A stretch of 64,000 nt of DNA from NCBI RefSeq assembly GCF_049671445.1, contig NZ_JBATUX010000021.1, forward strand, positions 1-64,000, read 5' to 3'. This DNA is from Paenisporosarcina sp049671445. Its GTDB lineage: Bacteria > Bacillota > Bacilli > Bacillales_A > Planococcaceae. Under the pieces are notes generated by a model that did no database searches, had not been told where the DNA came from, and was given only the letters and a program-made list of their open reading frames with translations. Made by a program: the position numbers and the translations under genes. Positions 18,210 through 24,987 of this stretch are shown in pieces; the stretch's first letter is position 1; each line of letters starts with the position of its first letter.

Positions 18210-18761
18210 TTATTGATAGGTAATGATTAGATGAGTTACAGACATCGTTTCACCGGCATTTATATAACGGTGTGTTTGACTTCCCGAAAAAACTAAGGTG
18301 TCCCCTGATTCGAGATTAACGTCTTCAGCTTCTAATATGATTTTCAATTGTCCATTGACAACCGTTAATGACTCCTCGACTCCATCCATATGTGCAGCAC
18401 TTTCATACGAACAGTGTGGATCTAACTCAATCCTGTAAAGCTCCCAACCACGGTCTGGACTATACGGAATGATAGAAAATACCCGATAGCGTCCTTCGTC
18501 TTCTGTTAAGAATGGGATTTCTGAAGATGAAATTTTTTTCACAGTAGATTTTGGTGGTTGTAAAAGAGTAGAGAAACTAATTTTCAATCCATCGGCAATT
18601 TTCCACATGGTCGATACAGTCGGATTTGACTCACCTTTTTCCATTTGTGCAAGTTGTGCTTTACTGACATCTGTCAGTTTCGCAATATCATCTAAACTCA
18701 TTCCACGTTGATGACGGATTTTTTTTAATTGAACACCTAAATTACGTCTCATCTGTTCCAT
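18210..18761 (-). CDS. XRE-family regulator with C-terminal cupin domain
   Basis: A 183-residue predicted DNA-binding regulator. The Cro/C1-type helix-turn-helix spans residues 8-65 (VSKAQLAQMEKGESNPTVSTMWKIA is the recognition region), and a cupin-2 sensor domain follows from about 95 to 178 (DGVEESLTVVNGQ, SGDTLVFSG, H-RYIN). Such proteins usually bind a small ligand in the cupin barrel. It is divergent from azlCD across only 77 bases, so it is the obvious candidate regulator of that exporter and of itself. GAGGTGA precedes the ATG. The effector is unknown; branched-chain amino acids would be a guess. Confidence 0.9.
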   Translation of the reverse strand: MEQMRRNLGVQLKKIRHQRGMSLDDIAKLTDVSKAQLAQMEKGESNPTVSTMWKIADGLKISFSTLLQPPKSTVKKISSSEIPFLTEDEGRYRVFSIIPYSPDRGWELYRIELDPHCSYESAAHMDGVEESLTVVNGQLKIILEAEDVNLESGDTLVFSGSQTHRYINAGETMSVTHLIITYQ

Positions 18762-18775
18762 AGTTTCACCTCTTA

Positions 18776-18804
18776 TTGTTTATTTTAACATACAGTTGTA
18801 TAAT
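18776..18804 (+). promoter_or_regulatory. Candidate sigma-A promoter of azlCD
   Basis: TTGTTT (18776-18781), a 17-base spacer and TATAAT (18799-18804) in the 77-base gap between the XRE-cupin gene and azlC. The regulator probably binds here, but no clear operator palindrome is visible. Confidence 0.65.
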
Positions 18805-18838
18805 CTATTAAACATTCAGCGATAGGAGCATAATACAT

Positions 18839-19525
18839 ATGACATTTATGAATGGAATTCGGGCAGGATTAAGCATCGCAATCGGATACTTTCCAATTGC
18901 CCTAACGTTTGGTTTACTCGCTAAAACAACCGGCTTATCTATGTGGGAAGCAACGGCTATGAGTATATTTGTTTTTGCAGGGGCTGCACAGTACATATCA
19001 TTAACCTTAATTTCAACAGGCGTTGATCCTATATTAATTGTTTTAAACACGTTTGTCGTCAACATTCGTCACTTCTTAATGACGGCATCATTGAATGAAA
19101 AGATGCAACCTGACGCACGTTGGAAAAAAGCCATATATGCATTTGGCGTTACAGATGAAACATTTTCAGTTTTAGCCACACAAACACGCGATAATATTCG
19201 GACATCCTTTGCTGCAGGCGTCATATTAATCTCCTACGGTAGCTGGGTCGTCTTTACAGCACTCGGACACGTGATTGGTGCTAACTTACCTGAGTTCCTT
19301 CAAGCAGCTATGTCTATAGCATTATATGCAATGTTCGTAGGCTTGCTCGTGCCTTCAATGAAAGGCAATCGAAAAGTAGTATTGCTCGCCTTATTCGGTG
19401 CAGCCATTCACAGTGCTTTGTATTGGAGCGGCTTACTATCAACTGGCTGGGCAATTCTCGTTGCCACCCTGGGTTCCGCTATGTTGGTTGAAATTCTGTA
19501 TTCCAAGAAAGGACGTGAAGCTTAA
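18839..19525 (+). CDS. azlC: AzlC: large subunit of branched-chain amino acid exporter
   Basis: A 228-residue membrane protein of the LIV-E/AzlC family, which exports branched-chain amino acids (and the analogue azaleucine) with the small partner AzlD. The family pattern is present: G-I-R-A-G-L-S-I-A-I-G-Y-F-P near the start, AGAAQ with FVVNIRHFLMTAS in the middle, and several later helices. The ATG at 18839 follows ATAGGAGC. The stop codon overlaps the azlD start (TAATG), so the two subunits are translationally coupled. Expression probably depends on the divergent XRE-cupin protein. Confidence 0.92.
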   Translation: MTFMNGIRAGLSIAIGYFPIALTFGLLAKTTGLSMWEATAMSIFVFAGAAQYISLTLISTGVDPILIVLNTFVVNIRHFLMTASLNEKMQPDARWKKAIYAFGVTDETFSVLATQTRDNIRTSFAAGVILISYGSWVVFTALGHVIGANLPEFLQAAMSIALYAMFVGLLVPSMKGNRKVVLLALFGAAIHSALYWSGLLSTGWAILVATLGSAMLVEILYSKKGREA

Positions 19526-19833
19526 TGGAAAAGTGGTATTGGTGGATGATTCTCGGAATGGCAATTGTGACCTATATACCCCGTGCCTTTCCTTTAACAT
19601 TTTTAGAAGGACGTGAATTACCACCACTAGTTAGTGGTGTTTTGAGAAATATTCCGTTTGCTGTATTAGGTGCTCTGATATTTCCTGCCATCTTATTCGT
19701 TCAAGAAGGCAATCTATTGTTCGGCTTCATTGGTGCTGTCGCGGCCTTTGCTTTCGCATTTGCTGGAGCAAACGTAATCATCGTAGTGATGGGCTCCATT
19801 GCAGTATTAGCGATCTATAGTTTGATAGGCTAA
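19525..19833 (+). CDS. azlD: AzlD: small subunit of branched-chain amino acid exporter
   Basis: A 102-residue membrane protein of the AzlD family with three to four helices. Typical residues are in MAIVTYIPRAFPL and VLRNIPFAVLGALIFPA. It forms the exporter with AzlC. Its ATG shares bases with the azlC stop codon. A family B repeat array begins about 20 bases after its stop, and no hairpin terminator was seen between them. Confidence 0.92.
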   Translation: MEKWYWWMILGMAIVTYIPRAFPLTFLEGRELPPLVSGVLRNIPFAVLGALIFPAILFVQEGNLLFGFIGAVAAFAFAFAGANVIIVVMGSIAVLAIYSLIG

Positions 19834-19853
19834 ATGAGTAGGAGTATAGTGGT

Positions 19854-20113
19854 TCAGGTTGACGAAGTGACTCTCCAGGTTGACGAAGGGGCTCTCCAGG
19901 TTGACGAAGTTGTTCTTCAGGTTGACGAAGTGGCTCTACAGGTTAACGAAATAGCGCTACAGGTTGTACAAAATGGTCTCTACCCCATAAAGAGGCCGCG
20001 AGCTGGAGCTTCAGGTTGACTTAGTGATCTCTAGGTTGACGAAGTGATCTCTAGGTTGACGAAGTGGGGCTACGGGTTGACGAAGTGGCGCTCCAGGTTG
20101 TACAAAATGGTCT
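19854..20113 (+). repeat. Family B 21-bp repeat array (B1)
   Basis: Two blocks of units with core CAGGTTGACGAAGTGG, spaced 21 bases (two units are 20), separated by a unique stretch at 19980-20010. Each block ends in the same altered unit, GGTTGTACAAAATGG. A short frame opens directly after the azlD stop and runs through the array as QVDEVxL heptads, but it has no ribosome site. The same family, in the other orientation, flanks the NERD gene (51991-52262 and 53340-53620). Confidence 0.85.
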
Positions 20114-20169
20114 CTACACCCATTTTCAACCCATAATAAATAACTGAATGATTTATTTTCAAAAATATC

Positions 20170-20198
20170 TTGACGATTTACTTCGAAAAGCGTAAAGT
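20170..20198 (+). promoter_or_regulatory. Candidate sigma-A promoter of the riboswitch transcript
   Basis: TTGACG (20170-20175), a 17-base spacer and TAAAGT (20193-20198), ending about 44 bases before the aptamer. Confidence 0.6.
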
Positions 20199-20241
20199 CA
20201 TAATCAATTCTTGCAACAATTTAATAGCAACACATCACTTT

Positions 20242-20358
20242 CTTATCTAGAGAGACCGAGGGACAGGCCCTTTGACGTCTCGGCAGCGGATTCAACTTAA
20301 TTGTTGAAAACTGTGCCAACTCCTGCAAGCGGACAAATCTATTCGCTTGGAAGATGAG
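20242..20358 (+). promoter_or_regulatory. SAM-I (S-box) riboswitch aptamer
   Basis: The S-box core is readable in order: CTTATCTAGAGAGACCGAG, GGGACAGGCCC, a GTGCCAACTCCTGCAAGCGG segment, and the closing AAGATGAG, which pairs with the first seven bases (P1). Binding of S-adenosylmethionine favours the following terminator. The usual ATGAAGCC block reads TTTGACGTCTC here, a divergence compensated by pairing with GAGACCGAG. It sits between a promoter and a strong terminator, upstream of an M20 amidohydrolase gene. Confidence 0.93.
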
Positions 20359-20382
20359 AACGAGATGGTTTTCCATAAATAT

Positions 20383-20431
20383 GGAGAGCCTTCTTTTTCT
20401 TGAGTATAAGAAAAAGAAGGCTCTCCTTTTT
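20383..20431 (+). terminator. Riboswitch expression-platform terminator
   Basis: A 19-base-pair stem (GGAGAGCCTTCTTTTTCTT, 20383-20401, with 20408-20426) and five T. The anti-terminator would have to use part of P1 at 20341-20358. From here to the gene (20432-20615) the leader holds nothing recognisable except a possible 25-codon frame at 20520-20597. Confidence 0.92.
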
Positions 20432-20615
20432 CGTTCAGAGATAGAAAGTTGATTAGCTAAAATTGCTTGCGGAATCAATTATTTCTCTTACAGGGTTTCT
20501 AACTTAATCCCTTGAGACAATGGTTGACCATTCTTCAGTAAGGAGGTTCCGCTTAATTCATCGCACCCACTTCAACAAACAAGCTTTTACTAATTAAAAA
20601 TTGGAGGAATATAAA

Positions 20616-21821
20616 ATGACATTGGTAATTGATTTGAAATCTCGGATTTATGAAAGCATCGATAGCCATTCAGAGCGAATAATCTCATTAGCAAAAGAAA
20701 TTCATGCGAAACCTGAAATTGGCAATGAAGAAGTATTTGCTAGCAGCTCATTAAGCGACTATTTACGTGAATTTGGTTTTGATGTGGATCTTGGTGTGGC
20801 TGGTCATGATACTGCCTTTTATGCTGTTAAAGATTCAGGTATCGAAGGTCCAACCATCGCATTTTTAGCCGAATATGATGCCCTTCCAGGTTTAGGTCAT
20901 GCATGCGGCCATAACATTATCGGAACGACAAGTGTTGCTGCCGGCATTGCACTATCCGAAGCATTGTTAGAAACGGGTGGAAAGGTTATTGTCCTAGGTA
21001 CTCCTGCAGAAGAAGGTGGTCCGAATGGTAGTGCTAAAGGAAGCTTTGTACGACATGGCTTTTTAGAAGATGTTGATGTTGCTTTAATGATTCATCCATC
21101 GGGACGTACTAGTTTAACTAGTCCCACATTAGCTGTGGATCCACTTGATTTTCATTTTTATGGCACAGCAGCACATGCTTCTGGTTCTCCTGAAAAAGGA
21201 ATTAACGCGTTGGATTCCGTCATTCATTTATTCAATGGCATCAATGCTCTTCGACAACATCTCACAAGTGATGTACGTATTCATGGCATCATCACCCATG
21301 GTGGGGATGCGCCGAACATTGTGCCGGACTATGCTTCTGCTCGATTTTACATCCGTGCAGACACTTGGGCTAAAACAGAAGCTGTAAGTACACGTATTCG
21401 TGCGATTGCAGAAGGTGCTGCTTTATCAACAGGTGCAACCGTAAAAGTAGAACGATTCCAAAACGAGGTTCAGGACTTCGTGTTAAATCATGTACTCGAC
21501 AGTGTGTTGCATGAAGAATTGGAGTCACAGGGTGAAGTTGTATTCTCAAAACGAAGTCGAGGATTAGGCTCAACGGACGCTGGCAACATTAGCTATGCCG
21601 TGCCGACTGCACATCCTTATATAAAAATAGGACCCGACGAATTAATTGCCCACACGAATGAATTTCGTGAAGCAGCAAATTCCGACATTGGTTACAACGC
21701 TTTAGTCACTGGCGCAAAAGCACTTGCTGGAGCAGGTTATCGCTTATTGAGCGAACCAGAATTACTACATCAAGTACGAAAAGCGCATGAAGCAGCGCTT
21801 GAATCTAAGAATAAAGAATAA
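20616..21821 (+). CDS. M20 family amidohydrolase under SAM riboswitch control
   Basis: A 401-residue metal-dependent amidohydrolase of peptidase family M20 (AbgB/PM20D2 side). Metal-site motifs are HACGHN (95-100), TPAEEGG with the catalytic Glu pair, and a late His in KIGPDELIAHTNEF. The dimerisation insert begins near FHFYGTAAHASGSPEKGINALD. No signal peptide is present. The ATG at 20616 has GGAGG eight bases upstream. Repression by SAM means it is made when methionine is scarce, which suggests hydrolysis of an N-acyl or peptide derivative that releases methionine, cysteine or homocysteine. That substrate is inference. It is a single-gene unit with its own terminator downstream. Confidence 0.88.
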   Translation: MTLVIDLKSRIYESIDSHSERIISLAKEIHAKPEIGNEEVFASSSLSDYLREFGFDVDLGVAGHDTAFYAVKDSGIEGPTIAFLAEYDALPGLGHACGHNIIGTTSVAAGIALSEALLETGGKVIVLGTPAEEGGPNGSAKGSFVRHGFLEDVDVALMIHPSGRTSLTSPTLAVDPLDFHFYGTAAHASGSPEKGINALDSVIHLFNGINALRQHLTSDVRIHGIITHGGDAPNIVPDYASARFYIRADTWAKTEAVSTRIRAIAEGAALSTGATVKVERFQNEVQDFVLNHVLDSVLHEELESQGEVVFSKRSRGLGSTDAGNISYAVPTAHPYIKIGPDELIAHTNEFREAANSDIGYNALVTGAKALAGAGYRLLSEPELLHQVRKAHEAALESKNKE

Positions 21822-21849
21822 CTACTCAATCATTATCGTACAAAAAAAG

Positions 21850-21894
21850 AGACATCCAGATTTGATTAAGCCGTTCAGTTTTGAATCACTTTTC
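21850..21894 (+). repeat. Left arm of a 45-bp inverted repeat flanking the accessory block
   Basis: Reverse-complementary to 27843-27887. Identical blocks are AGACATCCA and TTAAGCCGTTCAGTTTTGA, followed by TCACTTTTC with one change. The 7 bases between the first two blocks (GATTTGA) are the reverse complement of those in the other arm (TCAAATC). The arms enclose the whole recombinase and cassette region. Confidence 0.7.
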
Positions 21895-21910
21895 TTGAAT
21901 TATAACCCTA

Positions 21911-21952
21911 AATAGACACCCAATTAGCTAGTCAATTGGATGTCTATTTTTT
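21911..21952 (+). terminator. Terminator of the M20 amidohydrolase gene
   Basis: AATAGACA-C-CCAATT pairs with AATTGG-A-TGTCTATT, one mismatch, then six T. It lies 90 bases after the stop. Confidence 0.7.
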
Positions 21953-22166
21953 ATTGATATATCAAGGTTTGTATAGATTTTACTCTTAATATAACCATCC
22001 CATTGACAGGTCAATTATTGCTATTACAACTGTGATTGTAAATTGATTATTTCGGTGTCTAATTGGCGTGATAAAGGGGTGTGGAATTGAATTGTTGAAA
22101 AACAACCAAATGAACTAAACAAGTAACCTGTAAACAGTAAAATGAATACTTGTGTTCAGAAAATAT

Positions 22167-22197
22167 AAAAAAACACTGATTAATTTCTCAGTGTTTT
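22167..22197 (-). terminator. Terminator on the minus strand after the TPR gene
   Basis: AAAACACTGA paired across an eight-base loop and followed by T7 on the minus strand, 80 bases past the TPR gene stop and beyond cassette element a. Confidence 0.75.
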
Positions 22198-22235
22198 CTG
22201 GTTGTAATTTTTAGTAAGCTTAATTTTCATCTACG

Positions 22236-22262
22236 CTTATTCAACTAAAGCACTCGTTAGTT
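22236..22262 (+). repeat. Cassette boundary element a
   Basis: CTTATTCAACTAAAGCACT then CGTTAGTT. It contains the core CNCGTTAG found in all ten sites of this block, in the same direction, and half of a 13-bp inverted repeat. It lies 15 bases past the stop of the TPR gene and is the outermost copy on this side. Confidence 0.75.
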
Positions 22263-22277
22263 AAAAATGGTACTCAT

Positions 22278-22865
22278 TTAATTCTGTATGTTTTGTGCGA
22301 ACTCTATTGCTTGTTCAGTGGAATAAATTAAAGATGAATTACCTTTTGATTTTCTAAGCTCTAACGCTGCCTGAAAGCATTTTATTGCATCTTCTACTCT
22401 ATTTAATTCTAAGAGGCACTTACCTTTGTGCTGAAATGCAAAATCTAAGTATAAATTTTCATCCGTTTCCTCACATTTAATCAATGCCAGATTAAATTTC
22501 TCCAATGCTTCTTCAAGTTTATTATCATATTTCAAAGCCTCTCCAAGACGAATTAAAGAGATGATTTCTCTTTTGTAGTGCTTTCCCTCGATTGCATACT
22601 TTAGGTTTATTTCTAAATAGTTAATTGCTGTTTTGGGCTTCCCATATATCCTATAAAGATTTCCTAGTGTTCCATAAAGAAAATACTTTTCCTCTTTATT
22701 AATTAAAGTATCTTCTTTTATTTGATCTAGAAATACTTCAGCTTTAATAATAAATTGTTTTAACTTCGAAAGATTTGATGATTTCTCGCGAAGATACTGA
22801 TTTGAATCAAAATAAATTATATCAGTAATTGAAGAAAGTTCTTCTCTCAACTCTTTGAAATCCAT
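22278..22865 (-). CDS. TPR-repeat protein (cassette gene)
   Basis: A 195-residue cytosolic protein with three or more tetratricopeptide-type repeats from about residue 60: GTLGNLYRIYGKPKTAINYLE, IRLGEALKYDNKLEEALEKF, and HKGKCLLELNRVEDAIKCFQAA. The last two show the canonical G-x-x-x-x-x-L-x-x-x-x-x-A-I-x-x-F spacing. It is a protein-interaction module with no enzymatic motif. The ATG at 22865 is supported by ATAGGGGGA; the longer frame to 22898 lacks a site. It is AT-rich relative to core neighbours. It is the last gene on the minus strand before boundary element a. The interacting partner is unknown. Confidence 0.75.
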   Translation of the reverse strand: MDFKELREELSSITDIIYFDSNQYLREKSSNLSKLKQFIIKAEVFLDQIKEDTLINKEEKYFLYGTLGNLYRIYGKPKTAINYLEINLKYAIEGKHYKREIISLIRLGEALKYDNKLEEALEKFNLALIKCEETDENLYLDFAFQHKGKCLLELNRVEDAIKCFQAALELRKSKGNSSLIYSTEQAIEFAQNIQN

Positions 22866-22935
22866 ACAAATCCCCCTATTCATAAAAACTCTGTTCATTT
22901 GTCGTCTAATTTATCTAACCAATCGATTAAATCAA

Positions 22936-23211
22936 TTATGTTTGAACTGGAGCAACACTCCAATTAATCTTATTTACACCTTTAACATTAATGTTGCCTA
23001 AACTCAAAATATGGGGAATATGTGCGAACATCCCAAATTTAACACCCTTTCTATGTTCTTCTGTGAAGTATGCTAATGTGTCTGATGGCAAAGCTGAACA
23101 TTCTTGATATGAAATTATATCAATGATTTGAATTTCTTCATCAGGAATATCCGTAGCTGGACCTTTATAATTTTCTTTATTATAGAAATACACAGCATTT
23201 TTATTTTTCAT
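22936..23211 (-). CDS. Small protein of unknown function, second gene of an overlapping pair
   Basis: A 91-residue soluble protein with no family I recognise. It is rich in Ile/Val/Asn and ends NKINWSVAPVQT. It has no signal peptide, membrane segment, or Cys/His cluster. Its ATG overlaps the stop of the upstream 87-residue gene (ATGA), so the two are translationally coupled and probably act together. A two-gene toxin-antitoxin or toxin-immunity unit is one possibility, consistent with the cassette setting, but no toxin fold is visible. The TPR gene follows after 70 bases and could belong to the same transcript. Confidence 0.6.
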   Translation of the reverse strand: MKNKNAVYFYNKENYKGPATDIPDEEIQIIDIISYQECSALPSDTLAYFTEEHRKGVKFGMFAHIPHILSLGNINVKGVNKINWSVAPVQT

Positions 23212-23471
23212 TCTTTTTTAATACTTACACCATGAGAATGTAAAGCTTCGTAAACATAGTAAGGGTGAAGGGGTAGTAAAAAAATTACATCATTCCATAG
23301 ACAATTTAATTTGGGGATGCTTTTCAATAATAAGCTCTCCCTTTCTGGATGGTCAAAATACTTTTTTGAGTAGGTTTTATAAAGTTCGGGATGCATCAAT
23401 TTTATCTCATTAAGAGAAATAAGAGCCTCTCCCGTCATTTTTTTAGACACCATATGATAAACGTAATCCAT
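23208..23471 (-). CDS. Small protein of unknown function, first gene of an overlapping pair
   Basis: An 87-residue protein with an N-terminal helical part (MDYVYHMVSKKMTGEALISL) and a hydrophobic tract near residues 60-75 (DVIFLLPLHPYYVYEAL). HPELYKTYSKKYFDHPERE is reminiscent of small group-specific Bacillus proteins, but I cannot name a family. The ATG at 23471 is chosen over a TTG one codon upstream because GAGGAGG is correctly spaced. It is coupled by ATGA to the 91-residue gene. The 214 bases upstream to boundary element b include a hairpin (23631-23664). Confidence 0.6.
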   Translation of the reverse strand: MDYVYHMVSKKMTGEALISLNEIKLMHPELYKTYSKKYFDHPERESLLLKSIPKLNCLWNDVIFLLPLHPYYVYEALHSHGVSIKKE

Positions 23472-23603
23472 CAAATTTCCTCCTCATAAAAGGTTAATTC
23501 TTAAAAGGACGACTTCCTTAGTATCCTTTTATTCCCTTTTCACCACTCATATTACCTAGAAAAACAAATAAAAAACAGACTGATAATTTATGGAATAATA
23601 TGC

Positions 23604-23671
23604 TATAATTGAATTAACTTAGAAACAGAGAACCGCTAGAGAATGTAATTCTTCTCTAGCGGTTTTATAAT
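23604..23671 (+). ncRNA. Possible short transcript: -10 box followed by a strong hairpin
   Basis: On the plus strand a TATAAT (23604-23609) stands 22 bases before a 13-base-pair hairpin (AACCGCTAGAGAA, 23631-23643, with 23652-23664) and TTTTATAA. That would give a transcript of about 55 bases. The -35 box is poor, so this may simply be a terminator or a foldback repeat. It lies in the 343-base gene-free gap 23472-23814 with boundary element b. Confidence 0.3.
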
Positions 23672-23684
23672 GTTCTGCCAGTTT

Positions 23685-23767
23685 CTTATTGAACTAACCT
23701 GCCCCGTTAGTACAATAAGTTCAACAAAAAATGCGTTAATCCTTCTTGGATCAACGCACCCGTTAGT
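23685..23767 (+). repeat. Cassette boundary element b (composite, two core sites plus terminator)
   Basis: Reading on the plus strand: CTTATTGAACTAACCTGCC then CCGTTAGTACAATAAG, then the hairpin 23732-23758, then CACCCGTTAGTG. On the minus strand the hairpin (TGCGTTGATCC-AAGAA-GGATTAACGCA) is followed by six T, so it also works as an intrinsic terminator for the GNAT gene upstream. It is nearly identical to element f. Confidence 0.85.
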
Positions 23768-23814
23768 GAAATTTAATCCCAATAATTAAATACCAAATGA
23801 GTATAAACAAAACA

Positions 23815-24351
23815 TTATTTAACGCACTTATACATAAGAATATCATCTACATATTTATCTTCATCTATCTTATATTCTTTTATTAAACGTCCTTCCTCAA
23901 TAAAACCCACGCTTTTGTATAATGATATCGCTCTATGATTAGTGGCGAATACCCCTAAACTTACCTTTTCAATAAGAGGTTGTTTTTCAGCCCAATCCAG
24001 TAATGTTTGCAGAAGAATTTTCCCGATTCCAGCACCTCTATAGTCTCTACTTAAAGACATTGAAATTGAACCAGTATGAGATAATCTTTTTTTGTTATTA
24101 GATCGAAATACTATTGATCCTACAACGACATCATTAATTTCAGCAACAATTAAAGTTTCTTTATCATTATTTATTATCTTTTGAATTTGTTCCTTTTCTT
24201 GTTCAATTGACATTTTTTCTAATTCCTCAGATACTACGATAAAATAATCTCCTTCAGAAATAACGGAAGCTGAAATTTCTATAAGTGCTTCAGCATCTTC
24301 TAATTCTACTGTTCGAATACTACATTTTTGATTGTTTATTATGTCTGACAT
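23815..24351 (-). CDS. GNAT family N-acetyltransferase (cassette gene)
   Basis: A 178-residue acetyl-CoA-dependent acetyltransferase. Motif A, the pantetheine/pyrophosphate loop, reads SRDYRGAGIGKILLQTLLDWA (about 104-124), preceded by beta-4 TGSISMSL and followed by VSLGVFATNHRAISLYKSVGF, typical of the RimI/SpeG-like branch. The substrate cannot be deduced; antibiotic, polyamine or protein N-termini are all seen in this branch. The ATG follows GGGGGGATTTTAA. It lies between boundary elements c and b with the genes pointing away from c, and element b supplies its terminator. Confidence 0.88.
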   Translation of the reverse strand: MSDIINNQKCSIRTVELEDAEALIEISASVISEGDYFIVVSEELEKMSIEQEKEQIQKIINNDKETLIVAEINDVVVGSIVFRSNNKKRLSHTGSISMSLSRDYRGAGIGKILLQTLLDWAEKQPLIEKVSLGVFATNHRAISLYKSVGFIEEGRLIKEYKIDEDKYVDDILMYKCVK

Positions 24352-24406
24352 TTAAAATCCCCCCTGTCTATATTCAAAAAGAATTCCACAAACACATACC
24401 TATATC

Positions 24407-24440
24407 CTTCTTCAAGTAATGCACTCGTTAGTTGAATAAG
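24407..24440 (+). repeat. Cassette boundary element c
   Basis: CTTCTTCAAGTAATGCACT then CGTTAGTTGAATAAG, an imperfect palindrome around the core CTCGTTAG. It lies 56 bases upstream of the GNAT start codon and 79 bases past the stop of the RsgA-like fragment gene. Confidence 0.8.
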
Positions 24441-24518
24441 AAAATAAAACATCAACTATCTACTTTATTTAAGTCTAGATTAAACAATCGTGTTAATAAA
24501 TCATTAAATTCACCCTAT

Positions 24519-24806
24519 CTAAAACCTTTTAAAAAGTTTCCTTTGTTTCATATAATCAATAGCCTTAGTTTTATTCTTTTGTTTAGAAACATATATTGCT
24601 TCATTTATATCTCTATAATAGCTATTTAATCTTTCTTCTAGAAGAATACCAACAGATATTGCTTTTTTAACTGCACAGTTAGTCTCATTTGTATGAGTGC
24701 AGTCAGAAAACTTACAACTCGAAGATAATTCCAATATATCTTCATATTCATTACCTAATTTTTCTTCATAATCTACTATTTCAAACATCTTTTTATTAAA
24801 CTTCAT
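24519..24806 (-). CDS. Fragment of an RsgA-like GTPase: C-terminal zinc domain only
   Basis: A 95-residue protein that resembles only the C-terminal zinc-binding domain of ribosome-small-subunit GTPase RsgA (YloQ/EngC). CKFSDCTHTNE-NCAVKKAI has the CxxxxCxHxxxxxC zinc ligands, followed by the family's G-x-L-x-E-R-L-N-S-Y. The OB fold and the circularly permuted GTPase domain (normally about 230 residues before it) are absent. It has its own AAAAGGGAG ribosome site and intact frame, so it may be expressed as a stand-alone domain. The alternative is a decayed remnant captured between boundary elements d and c. Confidence 0.7.
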   Translation of the reverse strand: MKFNKKMFEIVDYEEKLGNEYEDILELSSSCKFSDCTHTNETNCAVKKAISVGILLEERLNSYYRDINEAIYVSKQKNKTKAIDYMKQRKLFKRF

Positions 24807-24890
24807 TTTATAACTCCCTTTTTGTACTATGACTAACCTTCCTTTTTATTTGAAGAAGAAAAAGAGTGCCAATTCAACGCCACGATCTTT

Positions 24891-24910
24891 AACTAACCTG
24901 CCGCGTTAGT
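24891..24910 (+). repeat. Cassette boundary element d
   Basis: AACTAACCTGCCGCGTTAGT, with ACTAAC/GTTAGT arms around a seven-base centre. It lies 85 bases upstream of the RsgA-like fragment gene on the minus strand and 78 bases upstream of the recombinase on the plus strand. Confidence 0.8.
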
Positions 24911-24987
24911 AAAACTACTCATTATGTCTTTAATTCTATTAAGTTGGCAATAATTCCTTTAATCTTACATTTTTAGGAGGTATGGAA

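Larger units (their letters stand above)
21822..22277. other. Gene-free stretch between the M20 gene and the cassette block
   Basis: A 456-base AT-rich gap. It holds the left arm of a 45-bp inverted repeat (21850-21894), one terminator for each flanking gene, and cassette element a. Nothing else with a start codon, ribosome site or recognisable RNA was seen. Confidence 0.6.

Noticed and set aside
19834..20019. 61-codon frame starting directly after the azlD stop, giving QVDEVxL heptads
   Set aside because: It is the translation of the family B array. No Shine-Dalgarno sequence; the other B arrays are not open in the same way.
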